From Polyangiaceae bacterium (GTDB lineage Bacteria > Myxococcota_A > Polyangia > Polyangiales > Polyangiaceae), in assembly GCA_947475525.1 (NCBI GenBank), contig CANJMI010000004.1, positions 1 through 64,000 of the forward strand: 64,000 nt of DNA, written 5' to 3'. Below are positions 7,397-16,499 of the stretch, piece after piece. Made by a program: the position numbers and the translations under genes. Position 1 is the first letter of the stretch. Every line of letters begins with the position of its first letter. The notes beneath the pieces are model-generated. The model was not told where the DNA came from and made no database searches. It worked only from the letters and a program-made list of their open reading frames with translations.

Positions 7397-9636
7397 CAGA
7401 CCTTCTCCCGCGTGTGCGCGCCGAGCAAGCCGCTCGGACGGAATACCAAGATGACGATCAAGATCCCGAAGAGCACGGCGGGCTGCCACTGTGCGCCGAT
7501 CCACGCGTCGCTGAGCGCGCGCACGATGCCGATGACGATGCCGCCGAGCACGGCACCCGGGATGTTTCCGATCCCGCCGAGGACCGCGGCGGTGAACGCG
7601 TAGAGACCGTTCTGGTAACCGATTTGGTAGCTTATCGTGTTGATGTAGAGCGAGTAGACGACCGCTGCGAAGCCCGCGAGTGCACCGCCGATAGCGAAGG
7701 TCCAGGCGATCACGCGGTCGACGTCGATCCCCATCAGGCGCGCGGCGGTCGGGTCCTGCGCGGTCGCACGCATCGCCTTGCCAAGCTTCGTGTGGCGGAC
7801 GAGCACGTAGAGCGCGGCCATCATGATGAGCGAACTCGAGATGACGACGAGGTCTTTCACGCTGATGCTGAGCGTCGCGGAATCGAGGAGATTCGCTGAT
7901 GGAAGGAGGCTCGGAAACGCCTTCGGTGCGGCCGCAGCGGTGCCTCCGCCGAAGACCTGCATCGGGAGACCGCCCCAAAAGAGGCCGATGTTTTGGAAGA
8001 TGAAAGAGACGCCGATTGCCGAGACGAGTGGGGCGAGTTTGGGTGCGCCGCGCAGCCGCTTGTAGACCAAGCGATCGACAGTCACGTTCAAGCCTGCCGA
8101 AAACACCGCGCAGAGGACCACGATGGCGATGAGGCCGAGAGCGAGCGTTGCGCCCGTCGCGCCCGTGAGGCCGAGCAAACCAACGAGGGTCAGGGCGAGA
8201 AACGACGCCAACATGAAGAGGTCGCCGTGCGCGAAATTGATGAGCTCGAGGATCCCGTAGACCATCGTGTAGCCCAGCGCGATAAGAGCGAACACCATGC
8301 CGTTGGTGAGTCCCAAGATGAGCTGCTGAAGCAAGCGACCTGCGAGACTGCTGCGTGGCCCGCTCGCATTCTCGAGCGCGGGGCCGTTCGTAGCGGCGCT
8401 CTCGCTCACCGTTGGGGTCCCGCCCTCGAGCACGGTGACGAATGCGAATTTACCAGCCGTGACGGTGTTCCCGCTCATGGTCGCGAGCGTCGTGTCGCCG
8501 TTCGAGTCGAAGGTCCAACTGCCGAGCACGCCGTCGACCTCCTTCGTGTCGGCAACGGCGGCGCGGATGGCTGCGCGGTCGCGTTTGCCCGCACGGCGGA
8601 TCGCGTCGAGCGTGACCTTGGCGGCCATGTAACCGTAGACGGCGTACGCTTCGGGCTCCGCTTTGTAGCGCTCCTGGTACTTCTGCACGAACTCCGCACC
8701 TTTGCCCGAGAGCTTGGAGGCCGGAACGCCGCCGAAGGTGATGAATGCGCGGCGCTCGACGTTCTCGACGCCAGCCGCTTCGATGAACGCGTCCTCGAAG
8801 CAACCATCGGGGATCATCAAGTTTGCGCGCAGCCCGACCGCGACGAGATCTTTCGCGATTTGTCCCGCGTTCGTCTGCGTCGTGCCGCCGAAGTAAACGA
8901 AGTCAGGATCGCTGTCCTTGAGCTTCGCCATCACGCTTTTGTATTCTTGCGCCTTCGGATCGACCCCTTCGCGGCCGATCAGGCGCACGCCGAAGGCGCC
9001 GACGGAGGCGACAAACACGTCGGCTACGCCTTTGCCGTAGAGCGAGCGGTCGTCGAGCACGTAGACCGATTTACCGCCCATTTGCGAGAGCCACAGCGCA
9101 CCAAGGCGGCCTTGGATGTCGTCGGCCGGAACGACGCGGAAGTAGCTAACCTTCCCGGTCGGTCGGTAAATTTCAGGCTCGCCGGACTCACCCATGCCGG
9201 GCTTGGTCAGGCCAGAATACGTGTTGCCGGGTGACACCATCACGAGGCCAGCTTCGTTCAACACCGGCATCGAGATCTTCGCCGCGCCCGAGTTGTACGT
9301 GCCGATGTAGGCCATCACGTCGGGATCGTTGATGGCGCGATTGGCGTTCGACGCTTCGACTTCGGGATCCCAGTCGCCTTTCTTCGCGGAGGCGTCGTCC
9401 CAGTCCTCGTATTCGATCGTGTACTCGCCGAGTTTTCCGCCGACCTCATCCAACGCGAGCTTGATGCCGTTGACGATGGTCGTCGTCTGGGCGTTGGCGC
9501 TGCCGGTACGTGGCAAGCTCGACACGATCTTGATTGTGTTGCCGCGTGAACGAGCGTGACTCGGGGTGTCGCCGCCTTTCTTGCCGCACGCGAGCAGGAG
9601 CAGGCAGCAGAGGACCGAGCAAAATGTGGGTTTCAT
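7396..9636 (-). CDS. Fusion of LIV binding lipoprotein (LivK) and permease (LivH)
   Basis: A single 746-residue protein joins two normally separate subunits. Residues 1-17 form a lipoprotein signal ending in LLLLAC with Cys17. Residues about 35-395 form a periplasmic type I binding protein (IKIVSSLPRTGSANAQ at the start, GGTTQTNAGQIAKDL inside). A polar linker follows, then from about residue 430 a complete LivH permease (LTNGMVFALIALGYTMVYG, ELINFAHGDLFM, GLYAFTAAVLGGIGNIPGA, FRPSGLLG). The ATG at 9636 is chosen because it immediately precedes the signal peptide. The reading frame upstream of it has no protein character. The tether would keep one binding domain beside each transporter. The gene is divergent from the DedA gene, with a gap of 52 bases. 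Confidence 0.92.
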   Translation of the reverse strand: MKPTFCSVLCCLLLLACGKKGGDTPSHARSRGNTIKIVSSLPRTGSANAQTTTIVNGIKLALDEVGGKLGEYTIEYEDWDDASAKKGDWDPEVEASNANRAINDPDVMAYIGTYNSGAAKISMPVLNEAGLVMVSPGNTYSGLTKPGMGESGEPEIYRPTGKVSYFRVVPADDIQGRLGALWLSQMGGKSVYVLDDRSLYGKGVADVFVASVGAFGVRLIGREGVDPKAQEYKSVMAKLKDSDPDFVYFGGTTQTNAGQIAKDLVAVGLRANLMIPDGCFEDAFIEAAGVENVERRAFITFGGVPASKLSGKGAEFVQKYQERYKAEPEAYAVYGYMAAKVTLDAIRRAGKRDRAAIRAAVADTKEVDGVLGSWTFDSNGDTTLATMSGNTVTAGKFAFVTVLEGGTPTVSESAATNGPALENASGPRSSLAGRLLQQLILGLTNGMVFALIALGYTMVYGILELINFAHGDLFMLASFLALTLVGLLGLTGATGATLALGLIAIVVLCAVFSAGLNVTVDRLVYKRLRGAPKLAPLVSAIGVSFIFQNIGLFWGGLPMQVFGGGTAAAAPKAFPSLLPSANLLDSATLSISVKDLVVISSSLIMMAALYVLVRHTKLGKAMRATAQDPTAARLMGIDVDRVIAWTFAIGGALAGFAAVVYSLYINTISYQIGYQNGLYAFTAAVLGGIGNIPGAVLGGIVIGIVRALSDAWIGAQWQPAVLFGILIVILVFRPSGLLGAHTREKV

Positions 9637-9688
9637 GCGCAGGGGGCCGCATCCTACCGCCGCTTTCACTGCCGGAGGATGGCAAATT

Positions 9689-10378
9689 GTGGCCTGCGGC
9701 GGCGAGCCGCTGTACGTGCGGACCGTGCACTCGCTTCGCGAATTCATCCACATCATCCTGCATCTCAACGAGTACCTCGACGCGTGGTCGGCTTCGCTCG
9801 GGGCGGGGATGTACGTGCTCCTGTTCCTGGTCGTGTTCTGTGAGACGGGGCTCGTGGTCACGCCCTTCTTGCCGGGAGACTCGCTGCTTTTTGCGTGTGG
9901 TGTCCTCGCGGCCTCGCCGAAGTCGGGCATCAACCTGGGGCTCTTGATCGCCGTGCTGCTCGTGGCGGCGATCCTCGGCGACGCGGTCAACTACGCGATC
10001 GGCGCGGCCTTCGGTCGTAAAGTACTCGAGAAAAAACCGCGCTGGCTCAACATGCGGCATCTCGACCGCACGCAAGAATTTTACGAAAAACACGGTGGAA
10101 AGACGATCGTCTTCGCCCGGTTTGTACCCATCGTGCGAACGTTCGCCCCGTTCGTCGCGGGGATGGGCCGGATGGGCTACCAGCGCTTCGCCTTGTTCAA
10201 CGTAGGCGGCGCGGTGACATGGGTCGTGAGCCTCGTGCTCCTCGGCCACCACTTTGCAGGCACCGAGGTCGTGCGGAAAAACTTCCAGCTCGTGGTCCTC
10301 GCGATCATCGTGATTTCGGTCCTCCCGGCGGTCGTCGAGTACGTCCGCGCTCGCCGCGCTCCCCGAGAGCCGAGCTGA
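9689..10378 (+). CDS. DedA/SNARE-associated family membrane protein
   Basis: Integral inner-membrane protein of the DedA superfamily, whose members are linked to lipid flipping, membrane-potential maintenance and peptide resistance. Seen: an N-terminal re-entrant segment with ETGLVVTPFLPGDSLLF, a cytoplasmic loop FGRKVLEKKPRW, the family motif FARFVPIVRTFAPFVAGMGRM containing the conserved Arg residues, and C-terminal helices. The GTG at 9689 is chosen because GGAGG lies 10 bases upstream. This gives 229 residues, close to E. coli DedA members. GTG at 9716 is an alternative. It is divergent from livKH. Confidence 0.9.
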   Translation: MACGGEPLYVRTVHSLREFIHIILHLNEYLDAWSASLGAGMYVLLFLVVFCETGLVVTPFLPGDSLLFACGVLAASPKSGINLGLLIAVLLVAAILGDAVNYAIGAAFGRKVLEKKPRWLNMRHLDRTQEFYEKHGGKTIVFARFVPIVRTFAPFVAGMGRMGYQRFALFNVGGAVTWVVSLVLLGHHFAGTEVVRKNFQLVVLAIIVISVLPAVVEYVRARRAPREPS

Positions 10379-10472
10379 GCCAAGGCCTCGGAGCGACGTC
10401 GCCGCGGGGCTGACTCGCATTGCCCTCCCCTGACATTCCCGAATGGACTCGCGGGTGGTAGGGTGCGCCCCG

Positions 10473-13181
10473 ATGGCGACCCCGTCCCCGGAAAAGCGGC
10501 CCTTCAGCGCGTTTCGTTGGCTCGCGTCACTCGGCGTAACGCGGCCTTGGCACGTGCTCTCCTTCGTGGCTGTGCTCTCCGTCGCGGCGAGCGTTTCCAT
10601 CTACGGCATTCGCATCAGCACGTCGCGTTACGCGCTCGTATCGGCGGAGCAGAACCCGTATCAGGCGCGGCTTCTCAGCTTCTTCGAGCGATTCGGCGTG
10701 CAAGATCCCATGGTGCTCGTGCTCACGGGTTCGACGCCCGAGGAGCGGCAGCGTGTGCAACGCGAGGTGTGCGCAAAACTCGAAAAAGAGCCTGAATTCG
10801 CTGGTCGAACGTTGTGCCGCCTCGGCCCGAAGGAGCTCGCGGAAGTCGCGATGCTGTGGGATCCGAAAGCGGTCGGTGACGGGCTCGCGCAAGGCGGCAC
10901 ACGCGCCCTTGCCCCGATCGTCGAAGGTGGCTTGCCCGCCTGGCTCGGCGCGGTTGAGAAGGGTGTCACAAGCGCGCTCGAGGGTGGCGCACGTACGCAC
11001 GATCCCGAGCAGGCAACGAGGGGCCCTGCCATGCTCGCGAAGTTGCTGCGGTCGCTCGATGCCGAGCTCTCGGGCCGCGATGCTTTCGGCTCACTGGACC
11101 TCGGCCTAGCAGCGCGTAGCGGCGGCACCGCGGGACCGCGTGTCGATGCGGCGGGGTACCTCGTCGGCGCGAAGGGTGAGTTTCACATGATCGCGCTCTT
11201 TCCCGCACTGCCGGGGAGCGAAGGCTACGAGCTTGCGCCGCTCGTGAAGAAGATTCGCACGATCTACGGCGGCGTGGCGCTCGGTCAGGTGACGCCCGCG
11301 CTGACGGGCATTCCGGCTATCGCGAGCGATGAGCTCGACGCCATCGATCAAGGCCTGAACACCTCGACCATCGGCACGACCATCGGGATCATCCTCCTCT
11401 TGCTACTCGGCTACCGCTCGTTTCGCTACAGCCTGATGGCGCTCGTGCCTCTCGGGGTCGGCACCGTGATGACCGTCGCGATAGCGAAGCTGCTCTTTCA
11501 CGGGCTCAACATCATCACGTCGTCGTTCGTCTCGGTGCTGATGGGCGTCGGCATCAACTTCGCGCTGTTCGCGTTGTCGCGTTACTCCGAAGAATTGCGC
11601 GCCGGAGCACCCCAAGAGGAGGCGCTTCGCGGAGGCTTCGTTAAAACGGGCATGGGGATCGTCATCTCCGCGATGACGACGATCCTCGCGTTCGCGACGG
11701 TCTCGACCACAAACTTCACCGCCTTCAAAGAGCTCGGCCTCCTCGTGGGCTTGGGCCTCGTCGTCATGGTGCTGCTGACGATCGTCGTGTGCCCCGCGCT
11801 CGCGATGGTCCTGAACCGCGAAGGCAAACGTCAGGCGGCGCGGGAATTCATTGGTCTCCGCCTCATGGAGCCGCTTATCCGCCGAGCGAGGTGGCCGCTC
11901 CTCGCACTCGCGGCGCTCGTGTCGATCTTCGGTGGCGTCTACGCGTTCAAGCTGCGATTCAACGCGCGCTACTTCGATTTTTTGCCAACCGCGGCCGAGA
12001 GCGTGCGCGGATTGCTCGTCATCGAGGCCGACAAAGGCGCAACGCCGGTGCTCGCGAACATGTCCGCTCCCGACGTCGAGTCGGCGCGCGTGCTCGCCGC
12101 GAAGGTGCGCGCCCTGCCGACCGTTGCTGCGGTCGACACCGCGACGGACTTGTTGCCACCGCTGTCGCCCGAGAGGCTCGACGCCTTGAAGGCGACGGTC
12201 GCAGCCCTCGGAAAAAAACCGCAATTTGCGATGCTCCGCGGTCGCACCCGCTCGGCGAAAGCCCTCGTCGTATCCGTGACGCGTCTCGAGGACGCATTCG
12301 ACGAGGCGGCCTTCGCCATGCGTCAGGCCGAGCTTTCGACCGATGGCCTCGCCGACGCAAAAAAGGCCTGCGCCGAGCTTAAAAAAACCCTCGTCGCATT
12401 GCCCGACGACGGCCGCGAAGCTCTCGCTCTCGTCGAGTTGAATGCCGCCGACCTCCTCGAGCGCGCGTGGACCACGGCCGAGAACGTAGCCGCGCGTGGA
12501 AGCTACCTGCCTAGCGACCTGCCAAGTGTCTTTCGCGCCCGCTACGCAAGCAAAGATGGCACGGAGCTCGCGCTCTACGCGCAGCCGAGCATCGACATCT
12601 GGGATGAAGCGCGGGCCGCGCACTTCTCGAAGGAACTCCACTCGGTTGCGCCCGACGCGGTGGGCTTCGCGCTCGAGGTCGATGCTTATCAAACCGACAT
12701 CAAACGCGCGTTCACGTTGGCCTGCTACCTGACGACCGCGCTCGCGCTGCTGACCTGCTTTCTTGGTTTTCGCAGCGTAAAAGACTCGCTCCTCGCGATG
12801 CTGCCGGTCGCCGTCGGACTCGCAGCGATGATGGCCTTCATGGCGGTCTTCGACGTGCAAGTGAACGTCGCCAACATCGTCGCCTTCCCGCTCTCGCTCG
12901 GCATGGGCGTCGAGGCCGGGGCCCACATCATGAGCCGCTGCCGTCAGAGCGAATCGCTGGGCCACGGCGCCGCGCCACTAGGCGACATCATCGCGGGCAC
13001 CGGGACGGCCGTCATGCTCGCGTCGTCGACGACGATCGTCGGATTCGGTGCGCTCATCCTCGCGGATTACCGGGCGATGCGAGGCTTGGGCATCATCATG
13101 TGCGTCGGCATGACGACGAATCTCGTCGCGGCGCTCGTGTTCCTGCCGGCGCTCCTCGTGGTGCTAAAGCGAGCGGACTAA
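10473..13181 (+). CDS. RND/MMPL-superfamily exporter
   Basis: Predicted 902-residue inner-membrane transporter with two homologous halves, each an N-terminal helix, a large periplasmic domain and a cluster of five helices. The first cluster includes LLLLGYRSFRYSLMALVPLGVGTVMT and VLMGVGINFALFALSRYSEE. The second includes CFLGFRSVKDSLLAMLPVAVGL and FPLSLGMGVEAGAHIMSR. The layout resembles MMPL and hopanoid-exporter (HpnN-like) proteins and lacks the long domains of drug-efflux RND pumps. The ATG at 10473 is preferred to 10443 because the ten residues before it look non-coding. No adaptor or lipid-biosynthesis gene is adjacent, so the cargo is unknown. Confidence 0.85.
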   Translation: MATPSPEKRPFSAFRWLASLGVTRPWHVLSFVAVLSVAASVSIYGIRISTSRYALVSAEQNPYQARLLSFFERFGVQDPMVLVLTGSTPEERQRVQREVCAKLEKEPEFAGRTLCRLGPKELAEVAMLWDPKAVGDGLAQGGTRALAPIVEGGLPAWLGAVEKGVTSALEGGARTHDPEQATRGPAMLAKLLRSLDAELSGRDAFGSLDLGLAARSGGTAGPRVDAAGYLVGAKGEFHMIALFPALPGSEGYELAPLVKKIRTIYGGVALGQVTPALTGIPAIASDELDAIDQGLNTSTIGTTIGIILLLLLGYRSFRYSLMALVPLGVGTVMTVAIAKLLFHGLNIITSSFVSVLMGVGINFALFALSRYSEELRAGAPQEEALRGGFVKTGMGIVISAMTTILAFATVSTTNFTAFKELGLLVGLGLVVMVLLTIVVCPALAMVLNREGKRQAAREFIGLRLMEPLIRRARWPLLALAALVSIFGGVYAFKLRFNARYFDFLPTAAESVRGLLVIEADKGATPVLANMSAPDVESARVLAAKVRALPTVAAVDTATDLLPPLSPERLDALKATVAALGKKPQFAMLRGRTRSAKALVVSVTRLEDAFDEAAFAMRQAELSTDGLADAKKACAELKKTLVALPDDGREALALVELNAADLLERAWTTAENVAARGSYLPSDLPSVFRARYASKDGTELALYAQPSIDIWDEARAAHFSKELHSVAPDAVGFALEVDAYQTDIKRAFTLACYLTTALALLTCFLGFRSVKDSLLAMLPVAVGLAAMMAFMAVFDVQVNVANIVAFPLSLGMGVEAGAHIMSRCRQSESLGHGAAPLGDIIAGTGTAVMLASSTTIVGFGALILADYRAMRGLGIIMCVGMTTNLVAALVFLPALLVVLKRAD

Positions 13182-13203
13182 CGGCACGAGCCGGGCGAGG
13201 CTG

Positions 13204-14547
13204 TCACACCTTGTTGCGAGCTTGAACGATCGCGAGAAACGAGCGACCGCCGAGCTCGTCTTCGGTGAGACCGGTCCGTGCGAGATCGGCCGCATCGATC
13301 GCCCCCGCGGCGTAGGCACGCAAGAAATAGTTCAGCAGACCTTGGCCCGTAGCCGCATCGTCGAAGACGTTGCCGACGAGGGACGCGCGCGCGGCTTCGC
13401 CTACGAAGTGCTTGAGTCGTTCGGTCGAGAGTTCGAGGCCTTCGAGGAAAAACGCGAACGATGCGGCGTAGCGAATCGGCAACTGGCCGGGGTGCAAATC
13501 CCAGCCTTGGTAAAATCCTCCCGCGAGCGAGTGACGCACGTTGGCGTAATGAACCCGCCACGCCCCGTGCACGACGCGCCGATTTTCGGCGAGCTCTTCG
13601 GGCGTAAGCGAGTCGCCGCGATGAGGCGGGGTTGGCAGGATGTTCGTGGCGCCGTCGGAGAGTCGGATTCCGCTTCCCGAAAACGCGACGAGCATCAGTT
13701 GCTTCGCGAATTCGCAGGATGGATGCGTCATGTGCTGCGCGGGCGCTGCGATGCCGAGCGACGCCGTGTAGTCGTAGGTGCCGAAGTGCACCGCGACGCA
13801 GCGACCTTTCGCGGCTCGCGCGAGGAGCGGAAGTAGGCTTCTCCCTCTGTGGTCGAAGAGCGCTTGCCCAACTTCGATCATCAACTCGAGCTTGAGTGTG
13901 CCGGCGGCGAGGGCATTCACTTGCTCGAGTTGCTCGAGCACTCGGACGAGCGTCTTGACCTGCGCGACCGAGACGACCTTCGGCAGCGTCACGACGAACC
14001 CTTGGGGGAGCGTCCCCGAGTTTGCCTCGAGCAGCGTTGTCAGGAACAGATCGAGCGTGCGTACGGCGCGGTGTTTCTGCTGTTCACTCAGGCTCTTGAC
14101 GCGAATGCCGAGGAAGGCTGGCAGGCTTGCGGCGCGCATCCCAAAGGCGACCTCGCGGGCCGTACGCTCCGCTTCCGCGTCCTCTTCGGCGTCGCTACGA
14201 ATGCCGAAGCCGTCTTCGAAGTCGATGCGGAAATCCTCGACGGGCTCGCGTTCGAGTTTCGCGATCACCCGTGAATAAACAGCCTCCGCGAGATCGATGC
14301 CGCCTTCGAGGCCCACCGCCAAGGCGAGCGCGCGGGCATCCGGCGCGTACTCACGAAGGTGAGCGAGGGCGAGCTTTCCGAGCTTGCTCGGCGTCGTCGC
14401 TTTGAAGAGCTGCGCGCCGCCATACACGGTGTGGAGCGGTTGACGTGCGATGCGGTCTCCGGGGTACGCCGTCGTGAATCGTTGATTCGAGCGAACGAGC
14501 TTACCGAGGAGGGTGGCGGCGGCGCTGGGCGTGAGGGAGGTCGGCAT
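13204..14547 (-). CDS. DUF6986 aldolase/citrate-lyase-like protein of the purine operon
   Basis: The 447-residue protein looks like the DUF6986 family, which has an HpcH/citrate-lyase-type TIM barrel and is sometimes labelled 'phosphoenolpyruvate kinase' without clear basis. Metal- and acid-binding segments of this fold are visible: RIDFEDGFG near 110, LELMIEVGQALFD, and AVHFGTYDYTASLGI. It is the last of four minus-strand genes of uric-acid breakdown, 48 bases after hiuH. From my recollection such genes recur beside allantoin-degradation genes. A role in disposing of ureidoglycolate or glyoxylate carbon would fit but is inference only. Confidence 0.75.
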   Translation of the reverse strand: MPTSLTPSAAATLLGKLVRSNQRFTTAYPGDRIARQPLHTVYGGAQLFKATTPSKLGKLALAHLREYAPDARALALAVGLEGGIDLAEAVYSRVIAKLEREPVEDFRIDFEDGFGIRSDAEEDAEAERTAREVAFGMRAASLPAFLGIRVKSLSEQQKHRAVRTLDLFLTTLLEANSGTLPQGFVVTLPKVVSVAQVKTLVRVLEQLEQVNALAAGTLKLELMIEVGQALFDHRGRSLLPLLARAAKGRCVAVHFGTYDYTASLGIAAPAQHMTHPSCEFAKQLMLVAFSGSGIRLSDGATNILPTPPHRGDSLTPEELAENRRVVHGAWRVHYANVRHSLAGGFYQGWDLHPGQLPIRYAASFAFFLEGLELSTERLKHFVGEAARASLVGNVFDDAATGQGLLNYFLRAYAAGAIDAADLARTGLTEDELGGRSFLAIVQARNKV

Positions 14548-14595
14548 GATCGCGGAAGCTCGTCGCTCGGTCGCGGAACGTCGCTCGAGCGAGCT

Positions 14596-14946
14596 TCAGC
14601 TGCCTCGGTAAGTCGAGTAGCCGAACGGGCTGAGCAGGAGTGGGATGTGGTAGTGCTGTTCGAGGTCGCACACCTCGAAGACGATCTGCACGTAGGGGTA
14701 GAACGCAGGCGTCTTGTGCTCCGAGAAGTAGGCGTTCGTGTTGAAGCTCACACGGTAGCGGCCGGCCTCGAGCGTGCGCCCCGCGAGGAGCGTCGGGACG
14801 CGACCATCCTCGTTGGTGATCGTGCCGCCAAGCTTCTCCCACGAGCCACCGCGCTCGAACTCGATGCTGACTGGAACGCCGGCCGCAGGACAACCCCGGC
14901 TGGTGTCGAGGACGTGCGTCGTGATGGGACTGCGAGGTAGGGTCAT
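14596..14946 (-). CDS. hiuH: 5-hydroxyisourate hydrolase (transthyretin-like)
   Basis: Hydrolyses 5-hydroxyisourate to OHCU in urate breakdown. The 116-residue protein has the diagnostic features of the family: His11 in ITTHVLDTSRG near the N-terminus, Arg45-type residues in the strand DGRVPTL, and the C-terminal tetrapeptide YRGS. Length is normal for bacterial HIUases. The ATG at 14946 overlaps the stop of the upstream allantoicase/UraD gene by 4 bases. An in-frame extension further upstream is rejected because it lies wholly inside that gene. Confidence 0.95.
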   Translation of the reverse strand: MTLPRSPITTHVLDTSRGCPAAGVPVSIEFERGGSWEKLGGTITNEDGRVPTLLAGRTLEAGRYRVSFNTNAYFSEHKTPAFYPYVQIVFEVCDLEQHYHIPLLLSPFGYSTYRGS

Positions 14947-16499
14947 GGGGTGTCCATCGCTTCGTCGAGCCATTTTTTTAGACGTACGCTCGTGATTTTC
15001 ACGTGCTCGCCGGCCGCCACGCGGAGTTCGTTTTCGGGGGAATTGTCGATGCGTTCTTCGAGCAGCGCAAGCATCTCGGCGGCGCTTTTGCCCGTGGCGC
15101 AAACGAGGAAAACATGGCCGAACCTCTCTTTATACGTGCGATTTCCTTGGGCGAGCGCCTGCAGCGTGACCTCACTCGCCGCGGCGACGCCGGCTTGTTC
15201 GCCAGCCGACCACGTGGCCGTTGCCGCGTAACGCTCGCGGAGCAACGCGATGTCGGCGCCGATCTCCGGGTGGTGAGTGAACGCCTCGCGGTAGTCCCCG
15301 TCGCCGAGCTTCCACCATGTCTCCTCGGACGCGCCGAGCACGTGACCGAGGCTTGTGAACGGCCGGCGCTTTGCCATCGCCTTCGCCCAACGCGTGGAGC
15401 CGCAGCACCGCATCAACGCCGCTACCGCCTCGTCATTCGAAAGCGCATTGAGGACGCCGAGGCCGCCCCGTTTCGTTGCGGGATCGAGGCTCGCGGCGCG
15501 GCCCCATGCGCGCATGCGCGAGATACCTCCACAGGGAAAAATGCGCAGCCGCAGGTGGGTGAAGGGTCCACGGTTCGCGAGCTCGGCGAAGCTTTGCACA
15601 TTGTCCGCGCGGAGCTTCTGTGTCGTGAGCACCGGCTGCCAATCGAGCTCGGTCCCGTCGACGTTCGGCACGAGCGCGGTCACGGGCGCGTCCGGCCACG
15701 CAAGCCCGTCGACGGCCGCTCGATCGGGGTAATTGCCGTTGAAGAATGCGGTCGAAATCTCGAGCTCGTCGAGCAGGCCTGGCGTGCACAGCTTCACGAT
15801 GATCCACTCGTTGCCAGGTGCGCGCCGTCGTCGTGTCTCCCAGCCGCCGCCCATGTTTTCGGCGGGGGTCGGGAGGATCAGGTTCACCATCGGCGAGAAA
15901 AACATGTCGCTGCACGCGACCGAGCGGCCGCCGTTCGTGACGCCCATGAGATCGATGCGCCCTTCGGGGACCGCGACCGGCGCGGGAACGCCGAGGACCT
16001 TCAAGCGCGCGACGCCGCCGTCGGGGTAGATGCGCAACCGCACGTGCGTGAAGGGTCCGCGGTCCGACAGCGCGAACAAGTTCTGCGAGCCGAGCTTCAG
16101 CGGAGACGCCTCCAAGAGTTCGGTCCACTCGACCTGGTCGCGTAAGGCCTCGGGGCTCGTGTCGCAGTCGACATCGCAGGCCTCGAGGGAGGCGAACGGC
16201 GGGTGGTTGCCTAGAAAATGATTGGTGTCGATGTCGACGCCGTGGAGCTGTCCGCGCACGCCGAGTTGCACGATGCACCAGTCGTGTCCGGGCACGCGTT
16301 TTCGGCGGGACTCCCAGCCGTCCATCCATTTACCCCGCTCGGTGTACTTCTCGGGGATGAACACGCCGCGTCCCGGCTCGATCAGATTCTCCTTCTCGGC
16401 GAAGAAATCGTCGCTCGCGAGGAGCACCTTGCCGCCCACGGTTCGTGCCGCGAGATCCACCAGTCCCGCGAATGCCGCGGCGCCTTCTTGTGCGCTCAT
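14943..16499 (-). CDS. Bifunctional allantoicase / OHCU decarboxylase
   Basis: The 518-residue fusion covers two steps of the pathway. Residues 1-340 are allantoicase, made of two repeated jelly-roll halves (paired motifs WESRRKRVPGHDWCIVQLG and WETRRRRAPGNEWIIVKL; RGPFTHVRLRIYPDGG and RGPFTHLRLRIFPCGG), which splits allantoate to ureidoglycolate and urea. Residues about 348-518 are OHCU decarboxylase (UraD), with CGSTRWAKAMAKRRPF, HHPEIG at 409-414 containing the conserved His, and the GHVFLVCATGKSAAEML helix. Together with HiuH this gives stereospecific conversion of 5-hydroxyisourate to S-allantoin. Overlaps of 4 bases with allB and hiuH indicate coupled translation. The fused order is not the pathway order, since AllB acts between them. 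Confidence 0.93.
   Translation of the reverse strand: MSAQEGAAAFAGLVDLAARTVGGKVLLASDDFFAEKENLIEPGRGVFIPEKYTERGKWMDGWESRRKRVPGHDWCIVQLGVRGQLHGVDIDTNHFLGNHPPFASLEACDVDCDTSPEALRDQVEWTELLEASPLKLGSQNLFALSDRGPFTHVRLRIYPDGGVARLKVLGVPAPVAVPEGRIDLMGVTNGGRSVACSDMFFSPMVNLILPTPAENMGGGWETRRRRAPGNEWIIVKLCTPGLLDELEISTAFFNGNYPDRAAVDGLAWPDAPVTALVPNVDGTELDWQPVLTTQKLRADNVQSFAELANRGPFTHLRLRIFPCGGISRMRAWGRAASLDPATKRGGLGVLNALSNDEAVAALMRCCGSTRWAKAMAKRRPFTSLGHVLGASEETWWKLGDGDYREAFTHHPEIGADIALLRERYAATATWSAGEQAGVAAASEVTLQALAQGNRTYKERFGHVFLVCATGKSAAEMLALLEERIDNSPENELRVAAGEHVKITSVRLKKWLDEAMDTP

Noticed and set aside
7993-9234. A 413-codon plus-strand frame opposite livKH
   Set aside because: Composition artefact; the minus-strand fusion has complete family motifs.
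11403-12965. A 520-codon minus-strand frame opposite the RND exporter
   Set aside because: Shadow of the real gene with highly charged, low-complexity composition.
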